This document shows, piece by piece, positions 53,663 through 62,974 of a stretch of DNA of 64,000 nt. Source of the stretch: Sphingomonas hankookensis (GTDB lineage Bacteria; Pseudomonadota; Alphaproteobacteria; Sphingomonadales; Sphingomonadaceae); assembly GCF_001619955.1 (NCBI RefSeq), contig NZ_LQQO01000034.1, positions 186,001 to 250,000 on the forward strand, in the 5' to 3' direction. The first letter of the stretch is position 1. Every line of letters begins with the position of its first letter. Both the position numbers and the translations under genes were made by a program. Under the pieces are notes generated by a model, which was given only the letters and a program-made list of their open reading frames with translations, searched no databases and was not told where the DNA came from.

Positions 53663-54280
53663 ATGCTCGAACATGTTCCGGGATGGCTGGGCGCGTTGTT
53701 GCGCAACGTCCGTGCGGGCGCCTCCAAGCTGACGATCGTCGATCCGGCGCTGGGCAGCTTCGACAGCCTTGACCTCGCCAGCCTCGCCTTTGCCGATGGC
53801 CAGCGGCTGCCCGACCGCTTCACCGCCGATGGTGAGGGGGTGTCGCCGCCGCTCCACTGGCGCGGCGTGCCGGCGGCTGCCACGTCGCTGGCGCTGATCG
53901 TCGAGGATGCCGACGCCCCCTCGCCCCAGCCGCTGGTCCATGCGATCCTGTGGGACATCGCCCCGGCCGATGGACAGCTGGCCGAAGACGCGATCCAGCC
54001 CGATGGCGACGGCGACGCGGTACACGGCGATGTCGGCCGCAACAGCTATCTGCGCGAAGGGTGGCTGCCGCCCGACCCGCCGACCGGCCATGGCGAGCAT
54101 CGCTACGCCTTCCAGCTGTTCGCGCTGAAGGACGCCCCGCACCTCGATCCCAATCCGGGCCGCAGCGCGGTGGTGGAGGCGATGGCCGGCCGCGTGCTGG
54201 CCGCCGGGCTGCTCACCGGTGTCTATTCGCGCGGGGAACCGGCGGAGGTGGGGCCGGTCGGAGAGGTAGCGCCGGCTTGA
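53663..54280 (+). CDS. YbhB/YbcL-type phosphatidylethanolamine-binding-like protein
   Basis: 205 residues of the bacterial PEBP (Raf-kinase-inhibitor-like) family. Key stretches are ADGQRLPDRFTADGEGVSPPLHWRG (in two parts), LALIVEDADAPS with the family DPDAP-like motif, LVHAILWDIAP, the anion site GRNSYLREGWLPPDPPTGHGEHRYAF (in parts) and the C-terminal LLTGVYSRG. The N-terminal extension of about 45 residues (LEHVPGWLGALLRNVRAGA) is common in alphaproteobacterial members. No function has been shown for most of these. ATG 53663 follows GAAAGGACC. It diverges from the patatin gene, 144 bases apart. Confidence 0.88.
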   Translation: MLEHVPGWLGALLRNVRAGASKLTIVDPALGSFDSLDLASLAFADGQRLPDRFTADGEGVSPPLHWRGVPAAATSLALIVEDADAPSPQPLVHAILWDIAPADGQLAEDAIQPDGDGDAVHGDVGRNSYLREGWLPPDPPTGHGEHRYAFQLFALKDAPHLDPNPGRSAVVEAMAGRVLAAGLLTGVYSRGEPAEVGPVGEVAPA

Positions 54281-54283
54281 AAA

Positions 54284-54307
54284 CTCCTCCCCGCGGGCGG
54301 GGAGGAG
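54284..54307 (-). terminator. Hairpin between PEBP and ribH genes
   Basis: CTCCTCCCCGC and GCGGGGAGGAG are exact 11-base inverted repeats with a minimal loop. On the minus strand the hairpin is followed by TTTT, so it likely ends the riboflavin transcript; on the plus strand there is no T-tract. Confidence 0.65.
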
Positions 54308-54312
54308 CTAGG

Positions 54313-54735
54313 TCACACCGAAAACCGCTCGCGCAGCGCCAGCATCGCCAGCGCCGCCTTGGCCGCCTCGCCGCCCTTGTCCTTCTCGTCCTTCTTCGCC
54401 CGGGTCAGCGCCTGCGCCTCGTTCTCGACGGTCAGGATGCCGTTGCCGACCGGCACGCCTTCGAGGCTCAGGTTCATGATCCCGCGCGCGCTCTCGTTCG
54501 ACACGACCTCGAAATGATAGGTCTCGCCGCGGATGATGACGCCCAGCGCGACGAACGCGTCATAGGTCTCGGCGGCGTCGGCGATCGCGATCGCTCCCGG
54601 CACTTCCAGCGCGCCCGGGACGGTGACCGTCTCATGTTCATGCCCCGCCGCCTCGATCGCCGCACGCGCGCCTTCCAAGAGCAGGTCGTTCAGATGGTCG
54701 TAAAACCGCGCCTCGACGATCAGCACCTTCGCCAT
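54313..54735 (-). CDS. ribH: 6,7-dimethyl-8-ribityllumazine synthase
   Basis: Joins 5-amino-6-ribitylaminouracil with dihydroxybutanone phosphate; 140 residues. The substrate stretch [14 protein letters not shown] and the catalytic histidine in [21 protein letters not shown] near 81 are visible, as is [22 protein letters not shown] 54735 has GGAGG 7 bases upstream, and the gene is two bases after ribBA; both belong to a ribE-ribBA-ribH transcript. The frame extends upstream to 55185 inside ribBA but without ribH similarity. Confidence 0.95.
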   Translation of the reverse strand: MAKVLIVEARFYDHLNDLLLEGARAAIEAAGHEHETVTVPGALEVPGAIAIADAAETYDAFVALGVIIRGETYHFEVVSNESARGIMNLSLEGVPVGNGILTVENEAQALTRAKKDEKDKGGEAAKAALAMLALRERFSV

Positions 54736-54737
54736 GT

Positions 54738-55868
54738 TCAATCCTCCGTGATCGGCCGTTCGCCGACGATTTTCAGCCCATAGCCGTCGAGCCCGACCAG
54801 CGTGTGATGGGTGTTGGTCAGCAGCACCATGTCCTCGACGCCCAGTTCGTTCAGGATCATCGCCCCGACGCCATAGTCGCGCAGTTCCTCCATGTCGGGC
54901 ACCGGCGCCCCGCTGCGGGCGTGGATGGCGAGGGTCAGCCCGTCGGGACGCGGGCGGTTGATGACGACGACCACACCCGCCCCTTCCTCGCCGATGATCC
55001 GCATCGATTTGCTGAGCAGCCCGCCGCGCTCGCCCCCCTCGCCGAACAGGTCGGCAAAGGGCGACAGCGCGTGCATCCTGACCAACGTCGGCTTGCCCGG
55101 ATCGATCAGCCCCTTGACCAGCGCGACCTGCTCGCTGCCCGTCGCCTTGTTCCAGAAGGTCATGGCGCGCCATTCGCCGCCCCACTCGCTCTCGAACACC
55201 GTCTCCGCGCGCTTTTCGACCAGATGGTCGTGGCGCCGGCGATAGGCGATCAGGTCGCGGATCGTCCCGATCTTCAGGCCATGCAGCTGCGAAAAGCCGA
55301 CCAGGTCGTCCATCCGCGCCATGGTGCCGTCCTCGTTCATGATCTCGCAGATCACGCCCGAGGGGTTGAGCCCGGCAAGGCGCGATACGTCGACCGCCGC
55401 CTCGGTATGGCCGGCGCGCACCAGCACCCCGCCTTCGCGCGCGACCAGCGGGAAGACATGGCCGGGCGTCACGATCTCCGACGCTTCCTTGCTCGCATCG
55501 ATCGCCACCGCGATGGTCCGCGCGCGATCGGCTGCCGAGATACCGGTCGTCACCCCCTCGCGCGCCTCGATCGAGACGGTGAAGGCGGTTTCGTGCCGCG
55601 TGCCGTTGTTGCGCGCCATCAGGTCGAGACCCAGTTGCTCGACCCGCCCCCTGGTCATCGCGAGGCAGATCAGCCCGCGCCCGTGGCGCGCCATGAAATT
55701 GACCGCATCGGGCGTCGCCATCTGCGCCGGGATGACCAGATCGCCCTCATTCTCCCGGTCCTCGTCATCGACCAGGATGAACATCCGCCCGTTGCGGGCC
55801 TCGTCGATGATCTCTTCGGGGGACGACAGGAAGGCGTGGCGGAGACCCGCCAATTCAGCGTTGGCCAC
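54738..55868 (-). CDS. ribBA: 3,4-dihydroxy-2-butanone-4-phosphate synthase with a degenerate GTP cyclohydrolase II domain
   Basis: 376 residues. The N-terminal RibB domain (about 1-210) is intact: [31 protein letters not shown], the [15 protein letters not shown] signature. The C-terminal RibA-like domain (about 215-376) lacks the zinc-binding cysteines of GTP cyclohydrolase II: the stretch [18 protein letters not shown] has none of the ECLTGD...RCDCG residues, and the YHRQEGRNIG segment is replaced by [10 protein letters not shown]. So it should supply dihydroxybutanone phosphate only. Its start overlaps the end of ribE by 14 bases. ribH follows two bases later. A separate ribA must exist elsewhere. 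Confidence 0.93.
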   Translation of the reverse strand: MANAELAGLRHAFLSSPEEIIDEARNGRMFILVDDEDRENEGDLVIPAQMATPDAVNFMARHGRGLICLAMTRGRVEQLGLDLMARNNGTRHETAFTVSIEAREGVTTGISAADRARTIAVAIDASKEASEIVTPGHVFPLVAREGGVLVRAGHTEAAVDVSRLAGLNPSGVICEIMNEDGTMARMDDLVGFSQLHGLKIGTIRDLIAYRRRHDHLVEKRAETVFESEWGGEWRAMTFWNKATGSEQVALVKGLIDPGKPTLVRMHALSPFADLFGEGGERGGLLSKSMRIIGEEGAGVVVVINRPRPDGLTLAIHARSGAPVPDMEELRDYGVGAMILNELGVEDMVLLTNTHHTLVGLDGYGLKIVGERPITED

Positions 55869-56460
55869 GGACTTGTTCCATTCGCATCAGATAACGGGCG
55901 AGCACGTCGATCTCGATATTGACCGACTGCCCGATGGCAAGGGTCCCAAGCGTGGTGACCGCCTGGGTATGGGGGATCAGGTTGACGGTAAAGCGCGTGC
56001 CCGCCGCATCGTCGGCGACGTCGTTGACGGTCAGCGACACGCCGTCGATCGTCACCGACCCCTTGGTCGCGACGAACGGGCTGAGCGCGCGGGGAATCGC
56101 AAAGGTCACGCGGGTCGAATCCTGGTCGGCCTCGACGTCCACGACCGTGCCGACGCCATCGACATGGCCGGTAACGATATGCCCGCCCAGCTCGTCGCCC
56201 AGCTTCAGTGCGCGTTCGAGGTTCAGCGGACGGCCCGCGACCCATTGGTCGGCGGTGCGCGACACGGTTTCGCCCGACACATCGACCGCGAACCAGTTCG
56301 GGCCCTTCTCGACCACGGTCAGGCACACGCCCGAACAGGCGATCGACGCGCCCATGTCGATGGTCGTGGTGTCATAGGCGCATGCGATCTTCACGCGCAG
56401 GTCGCCCGGCCCGTCGATCGATTCGATGCGCCCTACGTCGCTGACTATCCCGGTGAACAC
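55855..56460 (-). CDS. ribE: Riboflavin synthase
   Basis: Dismutates two lumazines to riboflavin; 201 residues in two similar lumazine-binding repeats, the first beginning [15 protein letters not shown] with GVCLTVV, the second with [13 protein letters not shown] and GVSLTVNDV. It is first of the ribE-ribBA-ribH set, whose overlaps suggest translational coupling. ATG 56460 follows GAGAAGGAGCGAAGCG on its strand. Only a type B palindrome lies in the gap between it and ribD upstream. I saw no FMN riboswitch there. Confidence 0.95.
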   Translation of the reverse strand: MFTGIVSDVGRIESIDGPGDLRVKIACAYDTTTIDMGASIACSGVCLTVVEKGPNWFAVDVSGETVSRTADQWVAGRPLNLERALKLGDELGGHIVTGHVDGVGTVVDVEADQDSTRVTFAIPRALSPFVATKGSVTIDGVSLTVNDVADDAAGTRFTVNLIPHTQAVTTLGTLAIGQSVNIEIDVLARYLMRMEQVRGQR

Positions 56461-56498
56461 GCTTCGCTCCTTCTCACGGATCGCTCGGTAACTGCTCC

Positions 56499-56598
56499 TT
56501 CGTCATTCCCGCGAAGGCGGGAAGCCATAGCCGCTGACGGTTCGGCACGTTCGCTACCGACGGCGTATACGGATCCCCGCCTGCGCGGAGATGACGAA
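56499..56598. repeat. REP-like palindrome, type B, copy 6
   Basis: The arm TTCGTCATTCCCGCGAAGGCGGGAAGCC and its counterpart GGATCCCCGCCTGCGCGGAGATGACGAA are imperfect reverse complements, about 45 bases apart, between ribD and ribE, which read in the same direction. Confidence 0.7.
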
Positions 56599-56604
56599 CG
56601 GGTG

Positions 56605-57594
56605 CTATCGCCCGATCCTGACGCGCTCGTAGACCTCCAGCCGGTCGCTGCCAAGCATCCGGGCGTCGTACAGCCGCCACCGCCCATGCGCCTGTGCCAG
56701 ATCGGGCAATCCGATATCGGGCAGCGTCCGGCCATGGCCGATCAGGATCGGCGCCCGGTACAGCAGCAGCCGGTCGACCACATCCGCGCGCAGGAACGCC
56801 GCCGCCGTCGCCGCCCCGCCCTCGACCAGCACATGATCGCCGGAGAGGCTGGCCAGCGCATCGATCGACGACAGCATCGCGAACCCGTCCAGCGCCGCGC
56901 TGTCCGCCGACAGCACCACCCGCTGCGGACTGCGTTCGGCCAAGCCGGGCAGGCGGACGTTCAGCGCCGGCCGGTCGATCTCCGCCGTGCCGCGTCCGAC
57001 CAGGATCGCCTCATGCCGGCTGCGCTCCAGATGGCCGTGCGCGCGCGCCTGGGGTCCGGTGATCCACTGGCTTTGCCCGTCGGCGCGCGACACCGCCCCG
57101 TCGAGCGACAGGGCGAGCTTCAGGGTGACGAACGGCCGCCCGAGCGCCCGCCGCTTCAGGAACCCGGCCATGCTGCGTGCCGCATCGTCCGCCCGCACGT
57201 CGCAGACGACATCGATGCCCGCTGCCCGCAGGCGCGCGATGCCCTGTCCGTTGGTCCGCGGATCGGGATCGGTCAGGGCGATGACGACCCTTGCTACCCC
57301 GCTGGCCACCAGCAGGTCCGAACAGGCCGGCCCCCGCGTCGAGACATGCGCGCACGGCTCCAGCGTGACATAGGCGGTCGCGCCGCGCGCCCGTTCCCCG
57401 GCCTGTGCGAGCGCCGCCGCCTCGGCATGGGGTCGCCCGCCGCTCTGGGTCCAGCCGCGCCCGACCATCCGACCGTCGTGGACGATCACGCACCCGACAT
57501 TGGGATTGGGCGCGGTCCGTCCCCGCGTCCGCTCGGCCAGCGTCAGCGCGACGCCCATCCAGCGCGCGTCGTCGGGCGTCCCGGCGGTTGCCAA
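56605..57594 (-). CDS. ribD: Bifunctional riboflavin biosynthesis deaminase/reductase RibD
   Basis: Deaminates and then reduces the pyrimidine intermediate; about 329 residues. The deaminase zinc site is [13 protein letters not shown] and [17 protein letters not shown] (His, two Cys) in the first 150 residues; the reductase domain follows from about 150 ([31 protein letters not shown] [32 protein letters not shown]). The best start is TTG 57594 ([14 protein letters not shown]), close after the upstream gene; ATG 57558 ([13 protein letters not shown]) is the alternative. The open frame to 57867 overlaps the small membrane protein gene and shows no RibD similarity. It is separated from ribE by a REP element. 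Confidence 0.92.
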   Translation of the reverse strand: MATAGTPDDARWMGVALTLAERTRGRTAPNPNVGCVIVHDGRMVGRGWTQSGGRPHAEAAALAQAGERARGATAYVTLEPCAHVSTRGPACSDLLVASGVARVVIALTDPDPRTNGQGIARLRAAGIDVVCDVRADDAARSMAGFLKRRALGRPFVTLKLALSLDGAVSRADGQSQWITGPQARAHGHLERSRHEAILVGRGTAEIDRPALNVRLPGLAERSPQRVVLSADSAALDGFAMLSSIDALASLSGDHVLVEGGAATAAAFLRADVVDRLLLYRAPILIGHGRTLPDIGLPDLAQAHGRWRLYDARMLGSDRLEVYERVRIGR

Positions 57595-57599
57595 GCGGG

Positions 57600-57947
57600 T
57601 CAGATGCCCCAGCTTTTCAGCTTGTCGTCGATCTTCTTCCATTCCGCCTGCCGCGCGGCACGTTCGCGTTCGAACTCGGCGGCCTCGGCGCGTTCCTTGG
57701 CCAGGTCGATCTGCTGCTGGGCGATGATCTCTTCGTCGGTGCGGTTCGCCGGCCAGCTTTCGACATAGATGATGTTCGGCTTGTACTCGCGTTCGAAATG
57801 CGAATCGTGGACGAACGCCCAACCGATCACCAGCACGACGCAGATCGATGCCAGCAGGAACCACCATTCATGCTTTTCGCGCGCGCGGGCGAAGTTCACG
57901 AAATCGCGAATGGCATGAACCGGCGAGAATAGATGGCGAATCTTCAC
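57600..57947 (-). CDS. Small single-span membrane protein upstream of ribD
   Basis: 115 residues: a basic amphipathic N-terminus ([23 protein letters not shown]), a membrane span at about 25-43 ([19 protein letters not shown]), and a charged tail that could be coiled coil ([19 protein letters not shown]) ending KSWGI. The most likely start is GTG 57947 (VKIRHLF), since the frame further upstream enters a repeat. Its stop lies five bases before the ribD start, so the two are co-transcribed. I do not recognise a family; similar proteins upstream of ribD occur in sphingomonads, from general impression only. Confidence 0.65.
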   Translation of the reverse strand: MKIRHLFSPVHAIRDFVNFARAREKHEWWFLLASICVVLVIGWAFVHDSHFEREYKPNIIYVESWPANRTDEEIIAQQQIDLAKERAEAAEFERERAARQAEWKKIDDKLKSWGI

Positions 57948-58012
57948 TCCGGCCAAGATAGTCGCGGGGGCGTCTGATCGCCAGCCCCTCGGGACGGGTG
58001 CAGAAGAAGGAT

Positions 58013-58175
58013 GGTTCACGCGGAGGCGCGGAGGCGCGGAGGGGTTGCGTTCCAGGCGAGTCTCTCGCGAACGGGAGACGATTTCGCCGCTTGCCCCGGT
58101 CGATCCGAGGCTGCTGGCGCGGATCGGGTTGCAGCGGACGCACCCCCTCCGCGCCTCCGCGCCTTCGCGTGAACC
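58013..58175. repeat. Interspersed inverted repeat with 32-base arms, type E
   Basis: Arms 58013-58044 (GGTTCACGCGGAGGCGCGGA and so on) and 58144-58175 are reverse complements with one mismatch in 32. The 99 bases between have no coding sign. The arms consist of a tandem-like GCGGAGGCGCGGAGG motif. It fills most of the gap between the small membrane protein and tonB genes. Confidence 0.8.
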
Positions 58176-58221
58176 AACTCTTCTAAAGGCCCGCACCCCG
58201 GCGAGGTACGGGCCACCCCGA

Positions 58222-58896
58222 TCAGCGATCCTCCATGGTGAAGCGCACCGTCATCTCGCGCCAGCTCTCCACCGCCACCCCGTCGCGGGTCGCCGGGCGG
58301 AAGCGCCATTTCGACAGCGCGCGCCGCCTGGTCGCTTCGAAGAACGCATCGCTCGTAGCGCTGACCTGCTCGACCGCGCTCACCCGGCCATTGGCACCGA
58401 CCAGCACGCGCAGGACCACCACGCCGTCGCGCGCCAGATTGCGTTCGATCGCGGGATAATCGGGCTGGAAATCGGCGCGGTAGCGCGGGTCGATGCTGGC
58501 ATTGACCAGCACCGGCAGCGGGCTGGCGACCGTCACCGGGCTGCCGGTGCCCGTACCGCCGGGCGCGGTCACCACCGGGGCGACGGGCGGTGGCGCCACC
58601 GGCATGTCGGTCGTGGTGGTCATGATCGGGCCCGGCACCGGGATCGGCGCGGGCGGTGCGTAGAGCGGCGGGACCGGCGCGGGATCGGGCAGCGCCTTTT
58701 CGACCGGCTTGGGCATATCGACGGGCGGGGGCGGCGGTTCGATGGGGACGTTGACCGCTTCGATCGGCTTCCACGGATCGATCCGCGTGACCACCGTCGT
58801 CGCCGTCAGGATCGCCACGGCCAGCAGGCCGCCGTTGATCGCAATCGCAATGCCCAATCCCACCGGGTTCAGGCCACGTTGTCCCTGATATGCCAT
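58222..58896 (-). CDS. tonB: TonB energy-transducing protein
   Basis: 224 residues. One N-terminal span (about 13-33, [21 protein letters not shown]), a proline-rich periplasmic stretch ([26 protein letters not shown]), and the C-terminal TonB domain ([22 protein letters not shown] ... [17 protein letters not shown]) which contacts TonB boxes. It passes proton-motive force from ExbB/ExbD to outer-membrane receptors such as the one at 16.0-19.3 kb. No exbB or exbD gene is beside it. Its upstream gap contains nothing beyond a normal promoter-sized stretch. Confidence 0.92.
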   Translation of the reverse strand: MAYQGQRGLNPVGLGIAIAINGGLLAVAILTATTVVTRIDPWKPIEAVNVPIEPPPPPVDMPKPVEKALPDPAPVPPLYAPPAPIPVPGPIMTTTTDMPVAPPPVAPVVTAPGGTGTGSPVTVASPLPVLVNASIDPRYRADFQPDYPAIERNLARDGVVVLRVLVGANGRVSAVEQVSATSDAFFEATRRRALSKWRFRPATRDGVAVESWREMTVRFTMEDR

Positions 58897-58988
58897 GCCA
58901 CCTTCCTTCTCGATTCGTATCTCCTGCCGTCCAGTCGGCCGATGCGATGAGATACCCTATCGAGGGCGGTGTAAAGCTGACGTGCGCG

Positions 58989-60308
58989 TCAGCCCGTCAG
59001 GCGTGCGACCGCCCGCTCGCGCCCGATCAGCGGCAGCAGCGCGGCCATGTCCGGCCCATGGTCCATACCGGTCAGTGCGCGTCGCAGCGGCAGGAACAGC
59101 GCCTTGCCCTTGCGGCCCGTCTCGGCCTTCAGCGCACTGGTCAGCTCCGCCCACGGATCGACCCATGCCAGCCCGGCGGCAACCTCCGCCGCGCGGGTCA
59201 GGAACGCACGATCCTCCTCCGCCACCGGCAGCGCATCGACCGGCCCGGTCACCACCCGCCACCAGTCGGCGGCGTCCGCGACCCGCTCCAGATTGCCGCG
59301 CACCGCATCCCATGCCGCCGCGTCCATCCACTCGGGCAGCGCCTGCCGCACCCGCTCGAACGGCAGCTGGTGCACGATCCGCGCATTCACCTGCGCCAGC
59401 TCGCCCTCGTCGAACCGCGCCGGCGCGCGCCCGAAGCGGCCGAAATCGAACGCCGCGATCAACGGCGCCGGATCGACCACCGGCTCGACCGGATCGCTGG
59501 TCCCCAGCCGCGCCAGCAGCGCGACGACCGCCTCCGGCTCGATCCCTTGCTCCCGGAAATGCTCGACGCCCAGCGACCCCAGCCGCTTCGACAGCTTGCC
59601 TTCGTTGCCGACCAGCAGCGCCTCATGCGCGAACGCCGGCGGCGTTGCGCCCATGGCGGCAAACATCTGCATCTGCGTCGCGGTGTTGGACACATGATCC
59701 TCGCCGCGCACGACATGGGTCACCCCCATATCGGCATCGTCGATCACCGAGGGCAGCAGATACAGCCACGACCCGTCGGCGCGCCGCACCACCGGATCGG
59801 ACAGCAGCGCCCCGTCGAACCGCTGCGGCCCCCGCACCATGTCGTCCCATGCGATCGGCTCCGCCTCCAGCCGGAACCGCCAGTGCGGCCGCCGCCCCTC
59901 TTCCTCCAGCCGCGCCCGATCCTCGTCGCTCAGCTTCAGCGCCGCACGATCATAGACCGGCGGCAGCCCGCGCCCGGCCAGGATCTTGCGCCGCAAATCC
60001 AGCTCTTCCGGCGTCTCATAGGCCGGATAGATCCGCCCGCGCGCCACCATGTCGGCGAACACCGCCTCGTACCGATCGAACCGCGCCGACTGCCGCTCCT
60101 CGCCATCGGGCACCAGCCCCAGCCACGCCAGATCGCGCCGGATCGCCGCGACGAACCGCTCTTCGCTGCGCTGCGCATCCGTATCGTCGATCCTGAGCAG
60201 GAACCTGCCCCCCGCCTTCTTCGCGAACATCCAGTTGTGAAGCGCGGTGCGCAGGTTGCCGATATGGAGAAAGCCGGTCGGGCTGGGGGCGAAGCGGGTG
60301 ACGGTCAT
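58989..60308 (-). CDS. gltX: Glutamyl-tRNA synthetase
   Basis: Charges tRNA with glutamate; 439 residues, a little short of the usual 465-480. The class I motif is [17 protein letters not shown] near residue 7 and the KMSKS-like motif is GKLSKRLG near 240; [17 protein letters not shown] lies between. Alphaproteobacteria often have two gltX genes, one specialised for tRNA-Gln in species that use the amidotransferase route; the shorter length and [12 protein letters not shown] pattern fit the second type, but this cannot be settled here. It diverges from prs, with 120 bases between. Confidence 0.93.
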   Translation of the reverse strand: MTVTRFAPSPTGFLHIGNLRTALHNWMFAKKAGGRFLLRIDDTDAQRSEERFVAAIRRDLAWLGLVPDGEERQSARFDRYEAVFADMVARGRIYPAYETPEELDLRRKILAGRGLPPVYDRAALKLSDEDRARLEEEGRRPHWRFRLEAEPIAWDDMVRGPQRFDGALLSDPVVRRADGSWLYLLPSVIDDADMGVTHVVRGEDHVSNTATQMQMFAAMGATPPAFAHEALLVGNEGKLSKRLGSLGVEHFREQGIEPEAVVALLARLGTSDPVEPVVDPAPLIAAFDFGRFGRAPARFDEGELAQVNARIVHQLPFERVRQALPEWMDAAAWDAVRGNLERVADAADWWRVVTGPVDALPVAEEDRAFLTRAAEVAAGLAWVDPWAELTSALKAETGRKGKALFLPLRRALTGMDHGPDMAALLPLIGRERAVARLTG

Positions 60309-60428
60309 GGCGCAGCCCTCTCGCCCATTTGTCGCATCGGCGCAAACGCGGGCGTCACATGGGTTTCACAATTCGTCCGCGCGCTCTATGGCGCACCCAT
60401 TCTTTCCATCATGGATACGGGCGCACCC

Positions 60429-61364
60429 ATGAAGCTGCTGGCGGGCAATTCCAACCTTCCCCTGTCGACCGCGATCGCGGACTATCTGGAAATCCCGCTG
60501 ACCAAGGCCAGCGTGCGGCGCTTCGCCGACGAGGAAATCTTCGTCGAGGTGCTGGAAAATGTCCGCGGCGAGGACGTGTTCGTCGTCCAGTCGACCAGCT
60601 ATCCGGTCAACGACAATCTGATGGAGATGCTGATCATGATCGACGCGCTGAAGCGCGCGTCGGCACGGCGCATCACCGCCGTCATCCCCTATTTCGGCTA
60701 TGCGCGGCAGGACCGCAAACCCGGCCCCCGCACGCCCATTTCGGCCAAGCTGGTCGCCAACATCGTGACCGAGGCCGGCGCCGACCGCGTGCTGTGCGTC
60801 GATCTCCACGCCGGGCAGATCCAGGGCTTCTTCGATATCCCGACCGACAATCTCTATGCCGCGCCGGTGATGTCGGAGGATATCAAGACCCGGTTCGGCG
60901 AACATAACCTGATGGTCGTGTCGCCCGACGTCGGCGGCGTGGTCCGCGCGCGCAGCCTCGCCAAGCGGCTGCACAACGCCCCCCTCGCCATCGTCGACAA
61001 GCGCCGCGAGCGCGCCGGCGAATCGGAAGTGATGAACATCATCGGCGATGTCGAGGGCCGCTTCTGCGTCCTGATCGACGATATCGTCGATTCGGCCGGC
61101 ACGCTGTGCAACGCCGCCGCGGCGCTCAAGCAGGCCGGCGCGGTCGGCGTCGTCGCCTATTGCACCCACGGCGTCCTGTCGGGCGGCGCGGTCGCCCGGG
61201 TCGAGGCATCGGCGCTCGAGGAACTGGTCATCACCGATTCGATCGGCAACCACGACGTGATCGCGCAGGGGCAGAAGATCCGCCACCTGACCATCGCCCC
61301 GCTACTCGCCGAAGCGATCCGCCGCATCGCCGACGAATCGTCGGTGTCGAGCCTGTTCGACTGA
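60429..61364 (+). CDS. prs: Ribose-phosphate pyrophosphokinase
   Basis: Makes PRPP from ribose-5-phosphate and ATP; 311 residues. Visible motifs: [28 protein letters not shown], the ATP region [38 protein letters not shown] with the metal-binding His, and the PRPP loop [17 protein letters not shown] 60429 is chosen because family members start MKLxxGNSNLPL; ATG 60411 (MDTGAPMK) is also open. It lies alone and converges on the Mpo1-like gene. Confidence 0.95.
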   Translation: MKLLAGNSNLPLSTAIADYLEIPLTKASVRRFADEEIFVEVLENVRGEDVFVVQSTSYPVNDNLMEMLIMIDALKRASARRITAVIPYFGYARQDRKPGPRTPISAKLVANIVTEAGADRVLCVDLHAGQIQGFFDIPTDNLYAAPVMSEDIKTRFGEHNLMVVSPDVGGVVRARSLAKRLHNAPLAIVDKRRERAGESEVMNIIGDVEGRFCVLIDDIVDSAGTLCNAAAALKQAGAVGVVAYCTHGVLSGGAVARVEASALEELVITDSIGNHDVIAQGQKIRHLTIAPLLAEAIRRIADESSVSSLFD

Positions 61365-61388
61365 TCCGGACGGGCCGCCCCGCCCGCG

Positions 61389-61889
61389 TCAATGCGGGCG
61401 GAGGGCCCCTTCCATCGCCCGCCGCACCGGCTGCCGCAGGCCCAGCATAAACGCCGCCTCGGCCACCACGAACAGCGGCCCGACGAACAGGCTCGACAGG
61501 TCGTCGACGAATGCCGGTTTGCGCCCTTCGAAATAATGGCCGACGAACTGCAGCGTCCACCCGACCACGAAACTGCCCAGCCCGACCGCCAGCCACGCGC
61601 CGGTCGACCAGGCGGCCACCCCGCTCCCCGCCCACGTGATCAGCGCGAGGAACGCCGCGAGCACCGCACCGAACATCAGGTCGAGCCGCAGATAGCCGGC
61701 CGCCGCAACCGCCGCGACGATCATCATCGGCGTGACCACCAGCCCCTCGCCCAGCGCGATTGCCGGCCGCGACAGCAGTACGGCGATGGCGAACAGGATC
61801 AGCGGAATGCCGACCATGTGCGTCGCGACATTATGTCCGTTGCGATGATATTCGGCATAGGCCGACAGCTGCCTGACCAGACGCGACAT
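61389..61889 (-). CDS. Mpo1-like (DUF962) membrane protein
   Basis: 166 residues with about four membrane spans. The conserved motifs AYAEYHRNGHNVATHMVGIP and LQFVGHYFEGRKPAFVDDL contain the histidines that bind iron in yeast Mpo1, which alpha-oxidises 2-hydroxy fatty acids. Sphingomonads make sphingolipids and 2-hydroxy fatty acids, so a similar role is plausible (inference). ATG 61889 has GGAGAGGATCG upstream. It converges on prs with 24 bases between stops. Confidence 0.88.
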   Translation of the reverse strand: MSRLVRQLSAYAEYHRNGHNVATHMVGIPLILFAIAVLLSRPAIALGEGLVVTPMMIVAAVAAAGYLRLDLMFGAVLAAFLALITWAGSGVAAWSTGAWLAVGLGSFVVGWTLQFVGHYFEGRKPAFVDDLSSLFVGPLFVVAEAAFMLGLRQPVRRAMEGALRPH

Positions 61890-62012
61890 CGATCCTCTCC
61901 TTCACCAGCCGCCGGGCGAGTCGTTCGTCCGTTTCGGCAGCGTGCGGTTCGATCCTGTCACGTCCCATCGCTCGCGTCACCTTGCAGCGCGACGTAGGAC
62001 GTAGCGGGTCGC

Positions 62013-62516
62013 CTATTCCCCGCCTGCACGAAACGTCACCGCGCGCGCTCCGTCGGGCATCGGCACCGCCAGCGTCACCCTATCGCCGATCGACAAGGGC
62101 GTGTCGTTCGCCCGCGCGAACTCGATCTGTACCCGCGCCTCGCCGTTGGCCGCGATCGTCAGCGGCGCCTCGTCCAGCAACGGTCGACCGATCGCATTGC
62201 CGGGAAAGGGTTTCGTGCGGTCCCACGCGGAGGTCGCCGGGCGGGCGATACCTGTCGCTCCGCCCCGTATCGCGATACGAACCGGCACCGCTCCTGCCCG
62301 ATAGCGTATCTCGATCGTCTCGTTCTGCTGCGACCAGCGCCCGGTAACGTCAGCCGTAACCCCGCTGCCGGACAGGCGTGCGGTGTCGTCCGGCAGGCCT
62401 TCGGTCGATGCCAGCGTCACGCCCGGACCGGCGACTGGTGAAAGGTCGCCGCGATTTGCTGGCGAACAATTGGTCAGGAGCAATAGCAGCGCAACGGAAA
62501 AGCCTGTTCGTCCCAT
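62013..62516 (-). CDS. Predicted small lipoprotein
   Basis: 167 residues. The N-terminus (MGRTGFSVALLLLLTNC) looks like a lipoprotein signal with lipidated cysteine at 17, although asparagine before the cysteine is unusual. The mature part is beta-rich (VTADVTGRWSQQNETIEIRY, VRIAIRGGATGI, ARVQIEFARANDTPLSIGDR), without known motifs. ATG 62516 is preferred over a longer open frame, whose extra N-terminal part is Cys/Arg-rich and unconvincing. No function recognised. Confidence 0.65.
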   Translation of the reverse strand: MGRTGFSVALLLLLTNCSPANRGDLSPVAGPGVTLASTEGLPDDTARLSGSGVTADVTGRWSQQNETIEIRYRAGAVPVRIAIRGGATGIARPATSAWDRTKPFPGNAIGRPLLDEAPLTIAANGEARVQIEFARANDTPLSIGDRVTLAVPMPDGARAVTFRAGGE

Positions 62517-62556
62517 CGACGGCGCTGCCAAACCACCGTGCTGCCGCTCTTGCCGG

Positions 62557-62793
62557 TCAGAACGATAGGACACCGTAGGAATAGCCGACCTGCAGCGGGA
62601 TCTGCAGCGAAATGTAAACACCAACCAGTTGCAGCATCCACGGCAGGCCACGAAAACCGTGCCCAAAAGCAACGCCGCAGGCAGCAGCCAACCCAACCGC
62701 CACGCATCCCCATAGCCAAAGCGTCCCCGGCGGGGCCGGGAACGTGCTACGCAAAAATCGGGAGACGAATATTCCACCTACACCTACCGCCAA
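62557..62793 (-). CDS. Possible small membrane protein lacking a normal start
   Basis: 78 residues from TTG 62793, with two hydrophobic segments (LWLWGCVAVGLAAACGVAFGHG and PWMLQLVGVYISLQIPLQVGY). There is no ATG or GTG before the upstream in-frame stop and no ribosome site, so it may be a remnant with its N-terminus lost, or use the TTG. It precedes the lipoprotein gene by 40 bases on the same strand. The 62794-62974 region before it has no gene that I can support. Confidence 0.35.
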   Translation of the reverse strand: MAVGVGGIFVSRFLRSTFPAPPGTLWLWGCVAVGLAAACGVAFGHGFRGLPWMLQLVGVYISLQIPLQVGYSYGVLSF

Positions 62794-62974
62794 GGCAAGA
62801 ATGTCAGAGAGTGCTTAGCGGGATTTCTTAGCGGGCAAGTCCATCAAAAATTATCCTCGCCTAAAGTGCGTGGGAGCGTTGAGATTGACCCCGCAAGATT
62901 CGTCAGGCTGATAACGAAAAGGCGCCGGGACAACGCTCTGGACACGCATGCCGAATACGATGGCACAGCCCCCC

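Noticed and set aside
56461..56604. FMN riboswitch upstream of ribE
   Set aside because: The gap is filled by a type B palindrome; no conserved RFN stems or the usual AGGG...CCGAC blocks were recognised.
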